Shown: positions 17,811 to 27,453, numbered from the stretch's first letter. The stretch: 64,000 bases of DNA from Oscillospiraceae bacterium (GCA_019424695.1 JAHYZA010000004.1:62001-126000); one strand, 5' to 3'. Notes: a model not told the origin generated them from the letters alone. Made by a program: numbers and translations.

Positions 17811-19016
17811 ATGGCTTTGATCGTGCAAAAATTCGGCGGCACGTCGGTAAAAGACCGCAGCCGCATCTTCAACGTGGCGCGCATCGTCATGAATACGCGC
17901 AATGCCGGCAATGATGTTGTCGTGGTGGTGTCCGCCCAGGGCGATACCACCGATGACCTCATCGCCAAGGCGGCCGAGATCACTTCGGACCCGTCTCACC
18001 GTGAGATGGATATGCTGCTGGCTACCGGCGAGCAGATCTCCATCGCGCTGCTGACGATGGCGCTCCAGGAGTTGGGTGTCTCGGCCATCAGCCTGACCGG
18101 CTGGCAGGCCGGATTCAACACCGACCGCGCTTACTCCAAAGCCCGTATCAAGCGCCTGGATACCGAGCGTGTGGAAAGCGAACTGGCCCGCAATCGTGTG
18201 GTCGTGGTGGCCGGGTTCCAGGGCCTCAACCGTTCCGACGATATCACGACGCTGGGCCGCGGCGGCAGCGATACCTCCGCAGTGGCACTGGCGGCGGCAC
18301 TGCACGCGGACCGCTGCCAGATCTACACCGACGTGGAAGGCGTCTATACCGCCGACCCCCGCAAGATTCCCAAGGCAACCAAGCTGAAAGAGATCACGTT
18401 TGACGAGATGCTGGAACTTGCTTCTCTGGGCGCGCAGGTGCTCAACAACCGCAGCGTCGAACTGGCCAAAAAGTACAATGTCGAGCTGGAAGTCATCTCC
18501 AGCATCAACCCGGTGCCCGGCACCATCGTGAAGGAGGAAGCCAACGTGGAAGGTATGTTGATCAAAGGTGTGGCGAAAGATAACGACGTCGCCGTAATTT
18601 CCATTAAGAATGTTCCGGATGTGCCGGGTATGTCCTTTAAGGTATTCAGCCTGTTGGCCCAGAAGAACATCAACGTCGACATCATCCTACAGAGTTCCGG
18701 CAGCGAAGGCAAGAAGGATCTGAGCTTTACGGTACCTCTGGGGGATGCCGAGGCCGCCGTTTCTGCCCTGAACAGTGCCGCTTCCCGTTTTGGCGGCGGT
18801 GAGATCAGCGTTGACAAGAACTCTGCCAAGGTCTCCATTGTCGGCGCCGGCATGCAGAGCCATTCCGGTGTCGCCTCCACCATGTTTGAGGCGCTCTTCA
18901 GCCAGAATATCAACATCAAGATGATCTCCACCAGCGAAATCAAGATCAGTGTCATCATCGATGAGCAGGATGCCGACAAAGCGGTGGCTGCCATCCACGA
19001 CGCTTTCATCAACTAA
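17811..19016 (+). CDS. lysC: Aspartate kinase
   Basis: First enzyme of the aspartate amino-acid family. The kinase signature VQKFGGTSVKD is at the N-terminus, and TTLGRGGSDTSAVALAAAL marks the amino-acid kinase core. Two ACT domains fill about residues 265-401 (ISIKNVPDVPGMSFKVF; VSIVGAGMQSHSGVAS), consistent with feedback inhibition by Lys and/or Thr. At 401 aa it is the standard monofunctional form. It closes the operon; being placed with hom and thrB suggests Thr-responsive use. Confidence 0.96.
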   Translation: MALIVQKFGGTSVKDRSRIFNVARIVMNTRNAGNDVVVVVSAQGDTTDDLIAKAAEITSDPSHREMDMLLATGEQISIALLTMALQELGVSAISLTGWQAGFNTDRAYSKARIKRLDTERVESELARNRVVVVAGFQGLNRSDDITTLGRGGSDTSAVALAAALHADRCQIYTDVEGVYTADPRKIPKATKLKEITFDEMLELASLGAQVLNNRSVELAKKYNVELEVISSINPVPGTIVKEEANVEGMLIKGVAKDNDVAVISIKNVPDVPGMSFKVFSLLAQKNINVDIILQSSGSEGKKDLSFTVPLGDAEAAVSALNSAASRFGGGEISVDKNSAKVSIVGAGMQSHSGVASTMFEALFSQNINIKMISTSEIKISVIIDEQDADKAVAAIHDAFIN

Positions 19017-19047
19017 GGGTTTCCGGACCACATAGAGGGGAAAGGGT

Positions 19048-19086
19048 AAGCCCCCGCACACCATACGGCGTGCGGGGGCTTTGTTG
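19048..19086 (+). terminator. Bidirectional terminator between lysC and MATE gene
   Basis: Stem AAGCCCCCGCAC / GTGCGGGGGCTT with an 8-nt loop and T-rich tail. The opposite A-rich flank makes it usable for the convergent MATE gene. Confidence 0.85.
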
Positions 19087-19103
19087 TACTTTTTGCTTTA
19101 TTT

Positions 19104-20456
19104 TTACACCTTTGCCGGAACGCCGCCGAAGCAGCCGCGCCGCTTCAGATATACGAATGCGACCATGCAGATGCTGACGGACAGCAGCGAACCACCCACG
19201 GTGGCCAAGCCCATGGGGAACAGGGTATCGGGGAACCAGTTGGACATCAGATATACACCGGGAATTCGGATCAGCAAAATAGCGGCAATGTTGTGCAGGA
19301 AGGAAATCTCCGACCGGCCATAGGCACAGAAGTACCCACTGAAACTGAAGTGGATGCCTGCAAACAGGCAGTCCCAGATATAACCGCGGATATACTGCCC
19401 ACCGGCCAGAATCACGACCGCATCGGTGGTGAAGAGCCCGACCACCGGTTCGGCGATCCACTGCATCACGACGCTGATGCACAATCCGAATCCTGCGGCA
19501 ATCAGAATGGCGTACCGCAGCGTCAAGGTAACGCGTTCGTGTTTGCCTGCCCCGATGTTCTGCGCGCCCAGCGCCGAGACGGTGGACAGCATGGACGAAG
19601 GAACCAGGAATAGGAAGCTGATGACCTTTTCCACGATGCCTACGGCGGCGGCATCGTTCAGCCCGCGGCGGTTGGCGATGATGGTGATCACGATGAAGGC
19701 AATCTGAATAAATCCATCTTGCAGCGCTACGGGCAGACCGATTTTCAGGATCTGGCGCAATACCGGACACTGGGGCTTCAAATCTTCCTTGTGGAGGTCG
19801 ATGCCCGTCTGCCGTTTGAGAATGACCGCCAGAGAAACCACCACGCTGATGGCCTGGGAGAGCGTGGTGCCCAGGGCGGCGCCGGCAGGACCGAGCCCCA
19901 TTGCGCCGATGAACAGATAGTCCAGGGCGATGTTGGCCACACAGGCCACGGCAATAAAATACATGGGGCTTTTGGAGTCGCCCAGCCCACGGAAAATGGA
20001 ACTGATGATATTGTACGCGGTAATACAGGGGATTCCGATGAAACAGATGGTCAGATATGCCACCGTACCGGAAACGGCCTCCGCCGGGGTGGACATGACG
20101 GCAACGATGGGACGTACCAGCAGAAGCAGCACGCCCATCAGGGCGATCGAGACCGCCATGAACAGGGAAACGGTGTTGCCGATGATGGCCGTAACACGCT
20201 TGTGCTCTCCGGCACCGATGGCGCGGCCGATGCCGACGGTAGAACCCATGGCCAGGCCGACGATCATAACGGTGATCATATGCATGACCTGGCTGCCCAC
20301 CGAAACGGCGGTGGTACTGGCCGCACCCTCAAACTGACCGATGATGAACAAGTCGGCCATGCCGTACAGTGTCTGCAAAAAATAAGACAAAAGATAAGGC
20401 AGCGAAAAGTACAGTACATTGCGCAATACGCTGCCCGTGGTCAGGTTTCTTTCCAT
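19104..20456 (-). CDS. MATE-family multidrug/cation efflux transporter
   Basis: 450-aa integral membrane protein with about 12 predicted helices in two homologous halves. The N-terminal stretch (ATGs at 20456: MERNLTTGSVLRNVLYF, then SYFLQTLYGMADLFIIGQ) is typical of the NorM/DinF superfamily. It likely exports cationic compounds in exchange for Na+ or H+; the substrate is unknown. The frame is open to 20630, but GAGGAG is placed correctly only for 20456. Confidence 0.9.
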   Translation of the reverse strand: MERNLTTGSVLRNVLYFSLPYLLSYFLQTLYGMADLFIIGQFEGAASTTAVSVGSQVMHMITVMIVGLAMGSTVGIGRAIGAGEHKRVTAIIGNTVSLFMAVSIALMGVLLLLVRPIVAVMSTPAEAVSGTVAYLTICFIGIPCITAYNIISSIFRGLGDSKSPMYFIAVACVANIALDYLFIGAMGLGPAGAALGTTLSQAISVVVSLAVILKRQTGIDLHKEDLKPQCPVLRQILKIGLPVALQDGFIQIAFIVITIIANRRGLNDAAAVGIVEKVISFLFLVPSSMLSTVSALGAQNIGAGKHERVTLTLRYAILIAAGFGLCISVVMQWIAEPVVGLFTTDAVVILAGGQYIRGYIWDCLFAGIHFSFSGYFCAYGRSEISFLHNIAAILLIRIPGVYLMSNWFPDTLFPMGLATVGGSLLSVSICMVAFVYLKRRGCFGGVPAKV

Positions 20457-20647
20457 GTGTTGTGCTCCTCGGTTCCGCGCACGGTGGACACATACGGTTT
20501 GGTGCCCGGCGGGACCTGCGGCAGATTCTTCCCTCCATACCTTATATAATACCGCACATGCCCCGTCACTCGTCAATGGGTTTGTACAAAAAAATCTATT
20601 TTTCCCGTTCCATCGCTCTGTCCTTGTCAAGTTTTTTGCTGCGTTTG

Positions 20648-20676
20648 TTTACTTTTGGAAATGTTAGCGGTATAAT
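20648..20676 (+). promoter_or_regulatory. Promoter of the ymfF-ymfH-lgt-folD run
   Basis: TTTACT, a 17-bp spacer and perfect TATAAT, 32 bp before the ymfF start. The 250-bp gap to the divergent MATE gene shows no other clear feature. Confidence 0.6.
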
Positions 20677-20708
20677 ACCGATATCTATCTGTTGAAAGGA
20701 ATAACGAT

Positions 20709-22007
20709 TTGGAACGGAAACAACTCGCGCCCGGGGTGTTTATCACCACGTTGGACGCTGCAAAATTCAATCGCTGCCGCATTACCATCCATCTGCGCTT
20801 TCCCGCCCGGCGGGAATCGGCGACGGATGCCGCCGTGCTGGCCCTTGTGCTGGAGCGCGGCTATGCGGCCTGCCCGGATATGACGGCGCTTTCCCGCCGT
20901 TTGGCAGAACTTTACGGTGCAGATCTCGGTGTGGACCTCTCCAACGCCGGCACCGACCGGATTCTTTCGGCCGACATCTGTGGCATCAAGGACCGTTACG
21001 CCCTCAACGGCGAAAACCTGACCGATGCCTATGCCGATATCGTGTTCGGTACGATCTTTGACCCCTACCTGGTGGACGGCGTTTTTGACGCCGAAGCCGT
21101 CCGTATTGAGACTGAAACCCAGGCCCGCCGCCTGGAAGCGGAATTCAACTCCAAGCGGCTGTACTGTGTGCGGCAGGCCCGTCGCAAATTCTTCGGGGAT
21201 TCTCCTGCCGGCATTGAGCTGGGCGGCTATCCCGGGGAACTTGTCAACGTGACGCCCGCCAGCCTGAAAGCGGAATACGACCGCATCCTTGCCACCGCGA
21301 CCATCGACGTTATGGTCCAGGGCGTCGATGAAGGGCGCGTCGCCGACATGCTGCTGCAAAAGCTGCAACACCTTACCCGCACGCCGCAGCCCTTCGCGGC
21401 CCCGATGGGGATGCCGCCTGCGCCGCTGCGGCATTTCAAGGAGGAAATCCCCGGTCTGACCCAGGCTAAACTGTGCATGCTGTTCACGGCAGGCGAACAG
21501 GCCAACCCGCCCAGCGTCAGCATCCTGCGGGTGGCTATGAGCGTACTGGGCGGTTCGGCTACCAGCCGCCTGTTCCGCAATGTGCGGGAAAAACAGTCCC
21601 TGTGCTATTACTGCGGTTCGGCCGCCCAGCGGGCCACCGGCGTCATGATGATCGATTCCGGCGTGGAACCCGGCAAAGAGGAACAGGCGGAAGCCGCCAT
21701 CCTGGCCGAGTGGGAAGCCTTGAAAAATGGCCCCATCACCCAGGAGGAGGTGGACGACTGCCGCCGCGGGTTGCTCTCGGGCATGGACGCCCTGGGCGAC
21801 AGCCTTGCTGCCCTGGAAAACTGGTACTACGGCCAGATCACCCGGGGAGAGCCGCTGTATCCGCCGGAATACGGCAAGGTCCTCACCAGTGCCGTCACTC
21901 TGGATGAGGTACGTCAGGCGCTGCAGGAATACAGTTATTCGGTCTGCTATGCCGTCACGGCCAAGCCCGGAATGCAGGGGAAAGGGGGCGCCGCCGATGT
22001 CCAATAA
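20709..22007 (+). CDS. ymfF: M16-family peptidase-like protein, YmfF type (no zinc site)
   Basis: 432 aa, M16 (pitrilysin/processing peptidase) fold. It lacks the HxxEH zinc motif where expected, so it is the non-catalytic partner of the next gene; such inactive/active M16 pairs form heterodimers. In Bacillus the YmfF/YmfH pair is linked to EF-P modification, and the same role is inferred only from orthology. The start is TTG (20709), supported by GAAAGGAA upstream; no ATG is available before the conserved region. It overlaps the next gene by 11 nt. Confidence 0.8.
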   Translation: MERKQLAPGVFITTLDAAKFNRCRITIHLRFPARRESATDAAVLALVLERGYAACPDMTALSRRLAELYGADLGVDLSNAGTDRILSADICGIKDRYALNGENLTDAYADIVFGTIFDPYLVDGVFDAEAVRIETETQARRLEAEFNSKRLYCVRQARRKFFGDSPAGIELGGYPGELVNVTPASLKAEYDRILATATIDVMVQGVDEGRVADMLLQKLQHLTRTPQPFAAPMGMPPAPLRHFKEEIPGLTQAKLCMLFTAGEQANPPSVSILRVAMSVLGGSATSRLFRNVREKQSLCYYCGSAAQRATGVMMIDSGVEPGKEEQAEAAILAEWEALKNGPITQEEVDDCRRGLLSGMDALGDSLAALENWYYGQITRGEPLYPPEYGKVLTSAVTLDEVRQALQEYSYSVCYAVTAKPGMQGKGGAADVQ

Positions 22008-23283
22008 CGAACAGTTTGCCGCCGCGCAGGCACGTGCAGCGACAGCAGTCAGCTGCCAGAAGGCGGTGCTGCCCAGCGGTCTGACGGTACTTTGCCGCAC
22101 CATGCCGGGCTACAGCAGTGTGCACGCCATCTATGCCACGGCGTTCGGTTCCATCCACCGTCAGTTCCAGCTGGATAGCAAACCGGTCGCGCTGCCCGCC
22201 GGCACGGCCCACTTCCTGGAACACAAAATGTGCGAAACGCCTCAGGGTGATTCTTTCAGCTTCTATGCCAAAACCGGTGCGTCGGCCAACGCATTCACCA
22301 GCTATGACCGCACCTGTTATATTTTCTCGGCCACCCAGAAGATCGACGAAAACCTCGATATTCTGCTGGGCCTTGTGGGCAAGCCCTGGTTCACCAAGGA
22401 AACCATCGCCAAGGAGCAGGGGATCATCGGGCAGGAAATCAAAATGTACGATGACAGCCCCGACTGGCGGCTGCTCAACGCCCTCTTCCGCTGCCTGTAC
22501 AACGATCATCCGCTGCGCGACGACATTGCCGGCACGGTGGACAGCATTGCCACACTGACACCGCAGCTGCTGTACAACTGCACCAAGGCGTTCTACGCGC
22601 CGTCCAATATGGTGCTTTCGGTGGCAGGGAAAATCACGCTGGAGCAGGTGGTGGAAGCCTGCAAGCGCAACGGTCTGTACCGCGCCCGCACCGCCCACGA
22701 GGTACAGTGGGACATTCCGGTGGAGGAAGGCCCGATTCCCCGCAAGGAGGCTCACTTCACGATGCCGGTCAACAAACCCTGCTTCGGGGTAGCCTACCGG
22801 GAACCGCCGCTGGCCCCCGGTGACCTCAAACGGGAATTGCTGCTGGATATGCTGGGCGACCTGGTGGTCGGCGGCCTGACCAAACTCTACCGCAAACTGT
22901 ACGACGAAGCGCTGGTCAACCCCGAATTCTCCGGTGACTTTATCGCGGTGCGGGGTGCCTGCGCGGTGGCCTTTACCGGCGAGAGCGACACGCCCCGTCA
23001 GGTGACCGAGATGCTGCAGGCGGAGATCGAACGCCTGCGCACGGAAGGCGTCGACCCGGAACTGTTCCTGCTGGTGAAAAACCAGATGTACGGTGAATTG
23101 CTGGGTGACGTGGAAACGGTGGACGACGCTGCTGAAGAAGCCGCGGCTGCCTGCCTGAAAGGCCGTACTCTGGCGGACGAGATCGCCGCGCTGGCCGAAC
23201 TGACCGTGGAGGACGCCAACGCCCTGATGAAGACGGCGCTGCGCGAGGAAAACCGTGCCTATGTGCAGATCGATCCGCAGTAA
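21997..23283 (+). CDS. ymfH: M16-family zinc peptidase, YmfH type
   Basis: 428-aa catalytic partner of the preceding gene. The zinc motif is HFLEH (HxxEH) at about residue 70, followed by SANAFTSYDRTCYIF, a family signature. The start ATG at 21997 has a GGGG-rich ribosome site within the upstream gene. Translational overlap supports a paired complex. Confidence 0.85.
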   Translation: MSNNEQFAAAQARAATAVSCQKAVLPSGLTVLCRTMPGYSSVHAIYATAFGSIHRQFQLDSKPVALPAGTAHFLEHKMCETPQGDSFSFYAKTGASANAFTSYDRTCYIFSATQKIDENLDILLGLVGKPWFTKETIAKEQGIIGQEIKMYDDSPDWRLLNALFRCLYNDHPLRDDIAGTVDSIATLTPQLLYNCTKAFYAPSNMVLSVAGKITLEQVVEACKRNGLYRARTAHEVQWDIPVEEGPIPRKEAHFTMPVNKPCFGVAYREPPLAPGDLKRELLLDMLGDLVVGGLTKLYRKLYDEALVNPEFSGDFIAVRGACAVAFTGESDTPRQVTEMLQAEIERLRTEGVDPELFLLVKNQMYGELLGDVETVDDAAEEAAAACLKGRTLADEIAALAELTVEDANALMKTALREENRAYVQIDPQ

Positions 23284-23331
23284 GGTTCCTGCAAAAGGGG
23301 ACAATCTACAAGAAAACGAGGAAGTATAGCT

Positions 23332-24486
23332 ATGGTCTACCATGTTCAATTCCCGGGACTGGGGCTGGCGTTTACCATCAACCGTGTGGCACTGTCCATC
23401 GGTGGATTCGACATTTATTGGTACGGTGTCATCATTGCCGTCGGCATGCTGCTGGCCCTGCTGTATGCTTTCCGCTACGCCACGGACTTCGGCATCGACT
23501 CCGACCGCCTGGTGGATGTCATTGCCATCGGCACGGTCATGGCCATTGTCTGCGCACGCGCTTACTATGTGGCGATGGCACCGTTTGAATACCAGAGCGT
23601 CTGGGAAATGATCGACATCCGCCTGGGCGGTATTGCCATCTACGGTGCGGTCATCGGTGCGTTTGTGTTCGGCGGTCTGGCTGCCAAGTGGCGCAAGGTG
23701 CCGCTGCTGCCGCTGTTTGACCTGGTAGCCCTGGGATTCCTGATCGGCCAGGGCATCGGACGCTGGGGAAACTTTGTCAACCAGGAAGCATTCGGCACCA
23801 ACACCACACTGCCCTGGGGCATGTACAGTGAAGGTACCAAAGCCTATCTGCAGTCGGTGCAGGTCACACTGCCGGCCGGTATGACGGTAGATCCCAGCAT
23901 GCCAGTTCATCCCACCTTCCTCTATGAAAGCATCTGGTGCCTGGTGGGCTTTGTCGCCCTGGCCTTGTATGTGAAACATCGCAAATTCCACGGGCAGATT
24001 TTCCTGCTCTATGCCATCTGGTACGGCCTGGGCCGCGGCTGGATCGAAGGTCTGCGCACCGACTCGCTGCTCATCGGCAACACTGGTCTGCGGGCCAGCC
24101 AGCTGGTGGCGTATATTTCGGCGCTGGTGGCGTTCTGTCTGCTGGTGGCCGGACTGCGCCGGGCCAAAGGCAAAACCCTGATGGTAACGCTGGCGGTACG
24201 GGATATCCAGAAAGCCGCCAAGGCCGGAGACCGCTTTTCGCCGGATGCGCTGCCGGCCAGCGCACCGCATGCGGAGTTCGTCGCCGCCACCGAAGCCATG
24301 AATGAACGCCTGGCCACCCTGGATCTGGATGCCCCCGACATCGAGGAACTGGAGGACCCGGAACCGGAAAATGCCCAATCGGCTTCTGAACAGGCAGATT
24401 CCGAAAGTGCGGTACCTGCGCCGGAACAAGCAGTCCCGGCCGAAGCGTCTGAAACACCGGCTGCGGGAGAGGAAGAAAAAGCATAA
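23332..24486 (+). CDS. lgt: Prolipoprotein diacylglyceryl transferase with C-terminal tail
   Basis: Membrane enzyme that moves diacylglycerol from phosphatidylglycerol to the lipobox Cys of prolipoproteins. The Lgt signature GRWGNFVNQEAFG is at about residue 144, with about seven membrane helices and the GRGWIEGLRTDSL segment. The core ends near residue 285; the remaining ~100 residues are a Glu/Ala/Pro-rich, probably unstructured cytoplasmic tail not found in the usual 270-300 aa enzymes. Start follows GAGGAAG. Confidence 0.93.
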   Translation: MVYHVQFPGLGLAFTINRVALSIGGFDIYWYGVIIAVGMLLALLYAFRYATDFGIDSDRLVDVIAIGTVMAIVCARAYYVAMAPFEYQSVWEMIDIRLGGIAIYGAVIGAFVFGGLAAKWRKVPLLPLFDLVALGFLIGQGIGRWGNFVNQEAFGTNTTLPWGMYSEGTKAYLQSVQVTLPAGMTVDPSMPVHPTFLYESIWCLVGFVALALYVKHRKFHGQIFLLYAIWYGLGRGWIEGLRTDSLLIGNTGLRASQLVAYISALVAFCLLVAGLRRAKGKTLMVTLAVRDIQKAAKAGDRFSPDALPASAPHAEFVAATEAMNERLATLDLDAPDIEELEDPEPENAQSASEQADSESAVPAPEQAVPAEASETPAAGEEEKA

Positions 24487-24501
24487 AGAGGGGAGAACGG
24501 T

Positions 24502-25356
24502 ATGGAAGCAAAGATCATCGATGGCAAACTGCTGGCAGAAGATGAAAAAAGATGGGCTTTCGAAGAAAGCAAACAGCTGCAGGCCAAAGGGATTGTCCCT
24601 TGCCTGGCCGTTGTGCTGGTAGGCGATAACCCGGCCAGTCAGGTCTATGTCCGCGGCAAGATCCATGACTGCACGGAGTGCGGAATCGTCAGCAGAAATA
24701 TCCGGCTGCCGGCAGAAACCACGCAGGAAGAGCTGCTGGCCCAGGTACAGGAACTGGCGCGGGACAAACGCGTGCACGGCATCCTGGTACAGCTGCCGCT
24801 GCCTGCCCATATTGATGAGAAGGCAATCATCGACGCCATTCCGCCGGAAAAAGACGTGGACGGTTTTTCCCCGGTCAACATCGGCCGGATGCAGATCGGC
24901 GAACCCTGCTTCGTCCCCTGTACCCCGGCGGGCTGTATCCGGATGATCGAGGCCACCGGCACCGAGATCGCGGGCAAACATGCCGTGGTGATCGGCCGTT
25001 CCAACATTGTGGGCAAACCGGTTGCCATGCTGTTGCTCCAGAAGAACGCAACGGTTACCATCTGCCATTCCAAAACCCGGAATCTGAAAGAGATCTGCGC
25101 CTCGGCAGATATTCTGGTAGCCGCCGTGGGGCGGGAGGGCTTTGTCACCGGGGATATGATCAAGCCCGGCGCAGTGGTCATCGATGTGGGGATCAACCGC
25201 GGCGCCGACGGCAAACTCCACGGGGATGTGGACTTCGCCGCTGCCTCCTGGAAAGCGGCCTGGATCACCCCGGTGCCGGGTGGCGTGGGACTCATGACCC
25301 GTGCCATGCTGCTGCGCAACACCATCGAAGCCGCCCGCCGCACGGTCAAGGAATAA
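24502..25356 (+). CDS. folD: Methylenetetrahydrofolate dehydrogenase/cyclohydrolase
   Basis: Bifunctional one-carbon enzyme interconverting 5,10-methylene-, methenyl- and 10-formyl-THF. Motifs include VGDNPASQVYVRGK (catalytic Lys region), HGILVQLPLP, the NADP-binding VIGRSNIVGKP, and TPVPGGVGLMTRAML near the C-terminus. 284 aa is standard. It follows lgt by 15 bp and is probably cotranscribed. Confidence 0.97.
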   Translation: MEAKIIDGKLLAEDEKRWAFEESKQLQAKGIVPCLAVVLVGDNPASQVYVRGKIHDCTECGIVSRNIRLPAETTQEELLAQVQELARDKRVHGILVQLPLPAHIDEKAIIDAIPPEKDVDGFSPVNIGRMQIGEPCFVPCTPAGCIRMIEATGTEIAGKHAVVIGRSNIVGKPVAMLLLQKNATVTICHSKTRNLKEICASADILVAAVGREGFVTGDMIKPGAVVIDVGINRGADGKLHGDVDFAAASWKAAWITPVPGGVGLMTRAMLLRNTIEAARRTVKE

Positions 25357-25393
25357 AAAGACGCTGCAACGGTCTTGTTTTACCAAAAATTCC

Positions 25394-25422
25394 TTGACAA
25401 GCCGCAAAATCTATGCTATAGT
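25394..25422 (+). promoter_or_regulatory. Promoter and leader of rplU-rpmA
   Basis: Consensus TTGACA, a 17-bp spacer and TATAGT, giving a ~85-nt 5' leader before rplU. Ribosomal protein L21 operons in Firmicutes often have a structured autoregulatory leader; this leader could be one, but I could not confirm a fold. Confidence 0.8.
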
Positions 25423-25512
25423 TTTAGAGCCGCTTGGTATGGGCCCGAAAAGTGTGTGGTTTTGCCGCAACGCCCTACTGTCCAGCGAGACTTATTGAAA
25501 GAGGTTATCCGA

Positions 25513-25824
25513 ATGTACGCAGTTATCAAGACTGGTGGCAAGCAGTACAGCGTCAAGGTCGGCGATGTTGTTTTCGTCGAGAAGCTGAACGCTGAGGCTG
25601 ACAGCGAAGTCACCTTCGATCAGGTCCTGGCCGTTGGCGAGGAGGGCGCTGTCAAGGTTGGCGCTCCCGTTGTTGAGGGCGCTTCTGTCACCGCCAAGGT
25701 TGTCAAGAATGGCAAGGGCAAGAAGCTCAACATTCTCACCTATCGTCCCAAGAAGGGCAGCATGGTCCGCAAAGGCCATCGTCAGCCCTACACCAAGGTG
25801 GAAATCACCGCGATCAACGGCTAA
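25513..25824 (+). CDS. rplU: Ribosomal protein L21
   Basis: 103-aa large-subunit protein that binds 23S rRNA. The MYAVIKTGGKQYSVKVGD start and the C-terminal RKGHRQPYTKVEITAI are diagnostic. The start has GAGGTTATCC upstream. rpmA follows after only 14 bp, leaving no room for the cysteine protease gene that usually sits between them in Firmicutes. Confidence 0.98.
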   Translation: MYAVIKTGGKQYSVKVGDVVFVEKLNAEADSEVTFDQVLAVGEEGAVKVGAPVVEGASVTAKVVKNGKGKKLNILTYRPKKGSMVRKGHRQPYTKVEITAING

Positions 25825-25838
25825 GGAGGTACAGCACA

Positions 25839-26090
25839 ATGGCACATAAAAAAGGCGTAGGTTCTACCAAGAACGGCCGTGATTCCGAGTCCAAGCGCCT
25901 CGGCGTCAAGCGCGGCGACGGTCAGTACGTTCTGGCCGGCAACATTCTGGTCCGCCAGCGCGGCACCCACATCCATCCGGGTGAGGGCGTCGGCATCGGC
26001 AGCGACGACACGCTGTTCGCGCTCGTCGACGGCCGCGTTCATTTCGAGCGCATGGGCCGCGACCGCAAGCGCTGCACGGTCAAGCAGTAA
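25839..26090 (+). CDS. rpmA: Ribosomal protein L27, short N-terminus
   Basis: 83-aa L27; its N-terminal tail reaches the peptidyl transferase centre. The protein begins MAHKKGVGSTKNGRDSE, so the mature tail is encoded directly, without the N-terminal extension that many Firmicutes must cleave with the Prp protease. RRGTHIHPG-type core reads RQRGTHIHPGEGVGIG. AAGGAGG precedes the start. Confidence 0.98.
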   Translation: MAHKKGVGSTKNGRDSESKRLGVKRGDGQYVLAGNILVRQRGTHIHPGEGVGIGSDDTLFALVDGRVHFERMGRDRKRCTVKQ

Positions 26091-26100
26091 AAAAACCAGA

Positions 26101-26133
26101 CGGGCGGGCCGGCATGGCCTGCCCGATTTTTAT
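26101..26133 (+). terminator. Terminator after rpmA
   Basis: Stem CGGGC-GGGCC / GGCC-TGCCCG with one mismatch and a short loop, followed by ATTTTTATT. Confidence 0.8.
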
Positions 26134-26167
26134 TACAAACGGTGCCCGGCACCGCGCGAGGTAAACT

Positions 26168-27451
26168 ATGGCAACCAGTAATTTCATTGATACCGCGACC
26201 ATCTGGCTGCACGCCGGCAAAGGCGGCGACGGCGCCGTGACCTTCCACCGCGAGAAATTCGTGGCGGCGGGCGGTCCCGACGGCGGTGACGGCGGCCGCG
26301 GCGGCGACATCATCTTTGTGGCCGATGACAATCTTTCCACCTTGATGGATTTCCGTTATAAGCGCAAGTATACCGCCCAGGACGGCGAGAACGGCCGCGC
26401 CAAGCGTCAGAGCGGCGCTGACGCGGACGATCTTGTGATCCGTGTGCCCCGGGGCACCGTGCTCAAGGAAGCGGAGACCGGGCTGGTCATTGCGGACCTT
26501 TCCGGTTCTGAGCCGGTGGTGGTGGCCCGTGGCGGCCGGGGCGGATGGGGCAACTCTCATTTTGCCACGCCCACCCGGCAGATCCCCAAGTTCGCCAAAC
26601 CCGGTCTGCCCGGCGAGGATCTGCACGTTCAGCTGGAACTCAAGGTCATTGCCGATGTGGGCCTGATCGGCTTCCCCAACGTGGGCAAATCCACCCTAAT
26701 CAGCATTATTTCGGCGGCACGTCCCAAGATCGCCAATTATCACTTTACGACGCTGACCCCGGTGCTGGGTGTTGTGCGTGTAGGCCCGGAACAGAGCTTT
26801 GTCTGTGCCGACATTCCCGGCCTGATCGAGGGTGCCGCAGAAGGCGTCGGTCTCGGCCACGACTTCCTGCGCCATGTGGAGCGCTGCCGTCTGCTGCTGC
26901 ACGTGGTGGATGTTTCCGGCTGCGAGGGCCGCGACCCCAAGGCGGATTTTGAGCAGATCAACCACGAGCTGGCAGGCTTCAGTGCCGAACTGGCTCAGCG
27001 TCCCCAGATCGTGCTGGGCAACAAGTGCGATATTGCCACCCCGGAACAGATCGAAGACTTCAAGAACTATGTGGAGGCGAAGGGCCTGACCTTCCTGCCC
27101 ATTTCGGCGGCGACCCGCCAGGGTGTGGACGGCCTGCCGGCGCTGGTGTACAACCGGTTGAAAGACCTGCCGCCCATCAAGGTGTATGAGGCTGAATACA
27201 AGCGTCCCGACAAGCGCCTGGAACCCACCCGGCCCTTCACCGTCACCCGCACCGGGGAGCATGAGTTCACCATCGACGCCCCCTGGCTGGAGCGTATTCT
27301 GGCCGGCACCAATGTGGAGGACTACGAAAGCCTGCAGTATTTCCAGACCCAGCTGGGAGATTCCGGTATTCTGGACAAGCTGGTGGCGGAAGGCGTTGAG
27401 GAAGACGACACCATCAAGATCGGTGAATACGAATTTGATTATCTGTATTGA
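26168..27451 (+). CDS. obgE: Obg-family GTPase
   Basis: Large-subunit assembly and stress GTPase. The glycine-rich Obg domain occupies about residues 1-160 (HAGKGGDGAVTFHREKF). The G domain has GFPNVGKST, DIPGLIEGA and NKCD. The C-terminal OCT domain (about 340-427) ends in EFDYLY. 427 aa is the usual Gram-positive length. Its stop overlaps or abuts the start of mrnC. Confidence 0.97.
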   Translation: MATSNFIDTATIWLHAGKGGDGAVTFHREKFVAAGGPDGGDGGRGGDIIFVADDNLSTLMDFRYKRKYTAQDGENGRAKRQSGADADDLVIRVPRGTVLKEAETGLVIADLSGSEPVVVARGGRGGWGNSHFATPTRQIPKFAKPGLPGEDLHVQLELKVIADVGLIGFPNVGKSTLISIISAARPKIANYHFTTLTPVLGVVRVGPEQSFVCADIPGLIEGAAEGVGLGHDFLRHVERCRLLLHVVDVSGCEGRDPKADFEQINHELAGFSAELAQRPQIVLGNKCDIATPEQIEDFKNYVEAKGLTFLPISAATRQGVDGLPALVYNRLKDLPPIKVYEAEYKRPDKRLEPTRPFTVTRTGEHEFTIDAPWLERILAGTNVEDYESLQYFQTQLGDSGILDKLVAEGVEEDDTIKIGEYEFDYLY

Positions 27452-27453
27452 GT

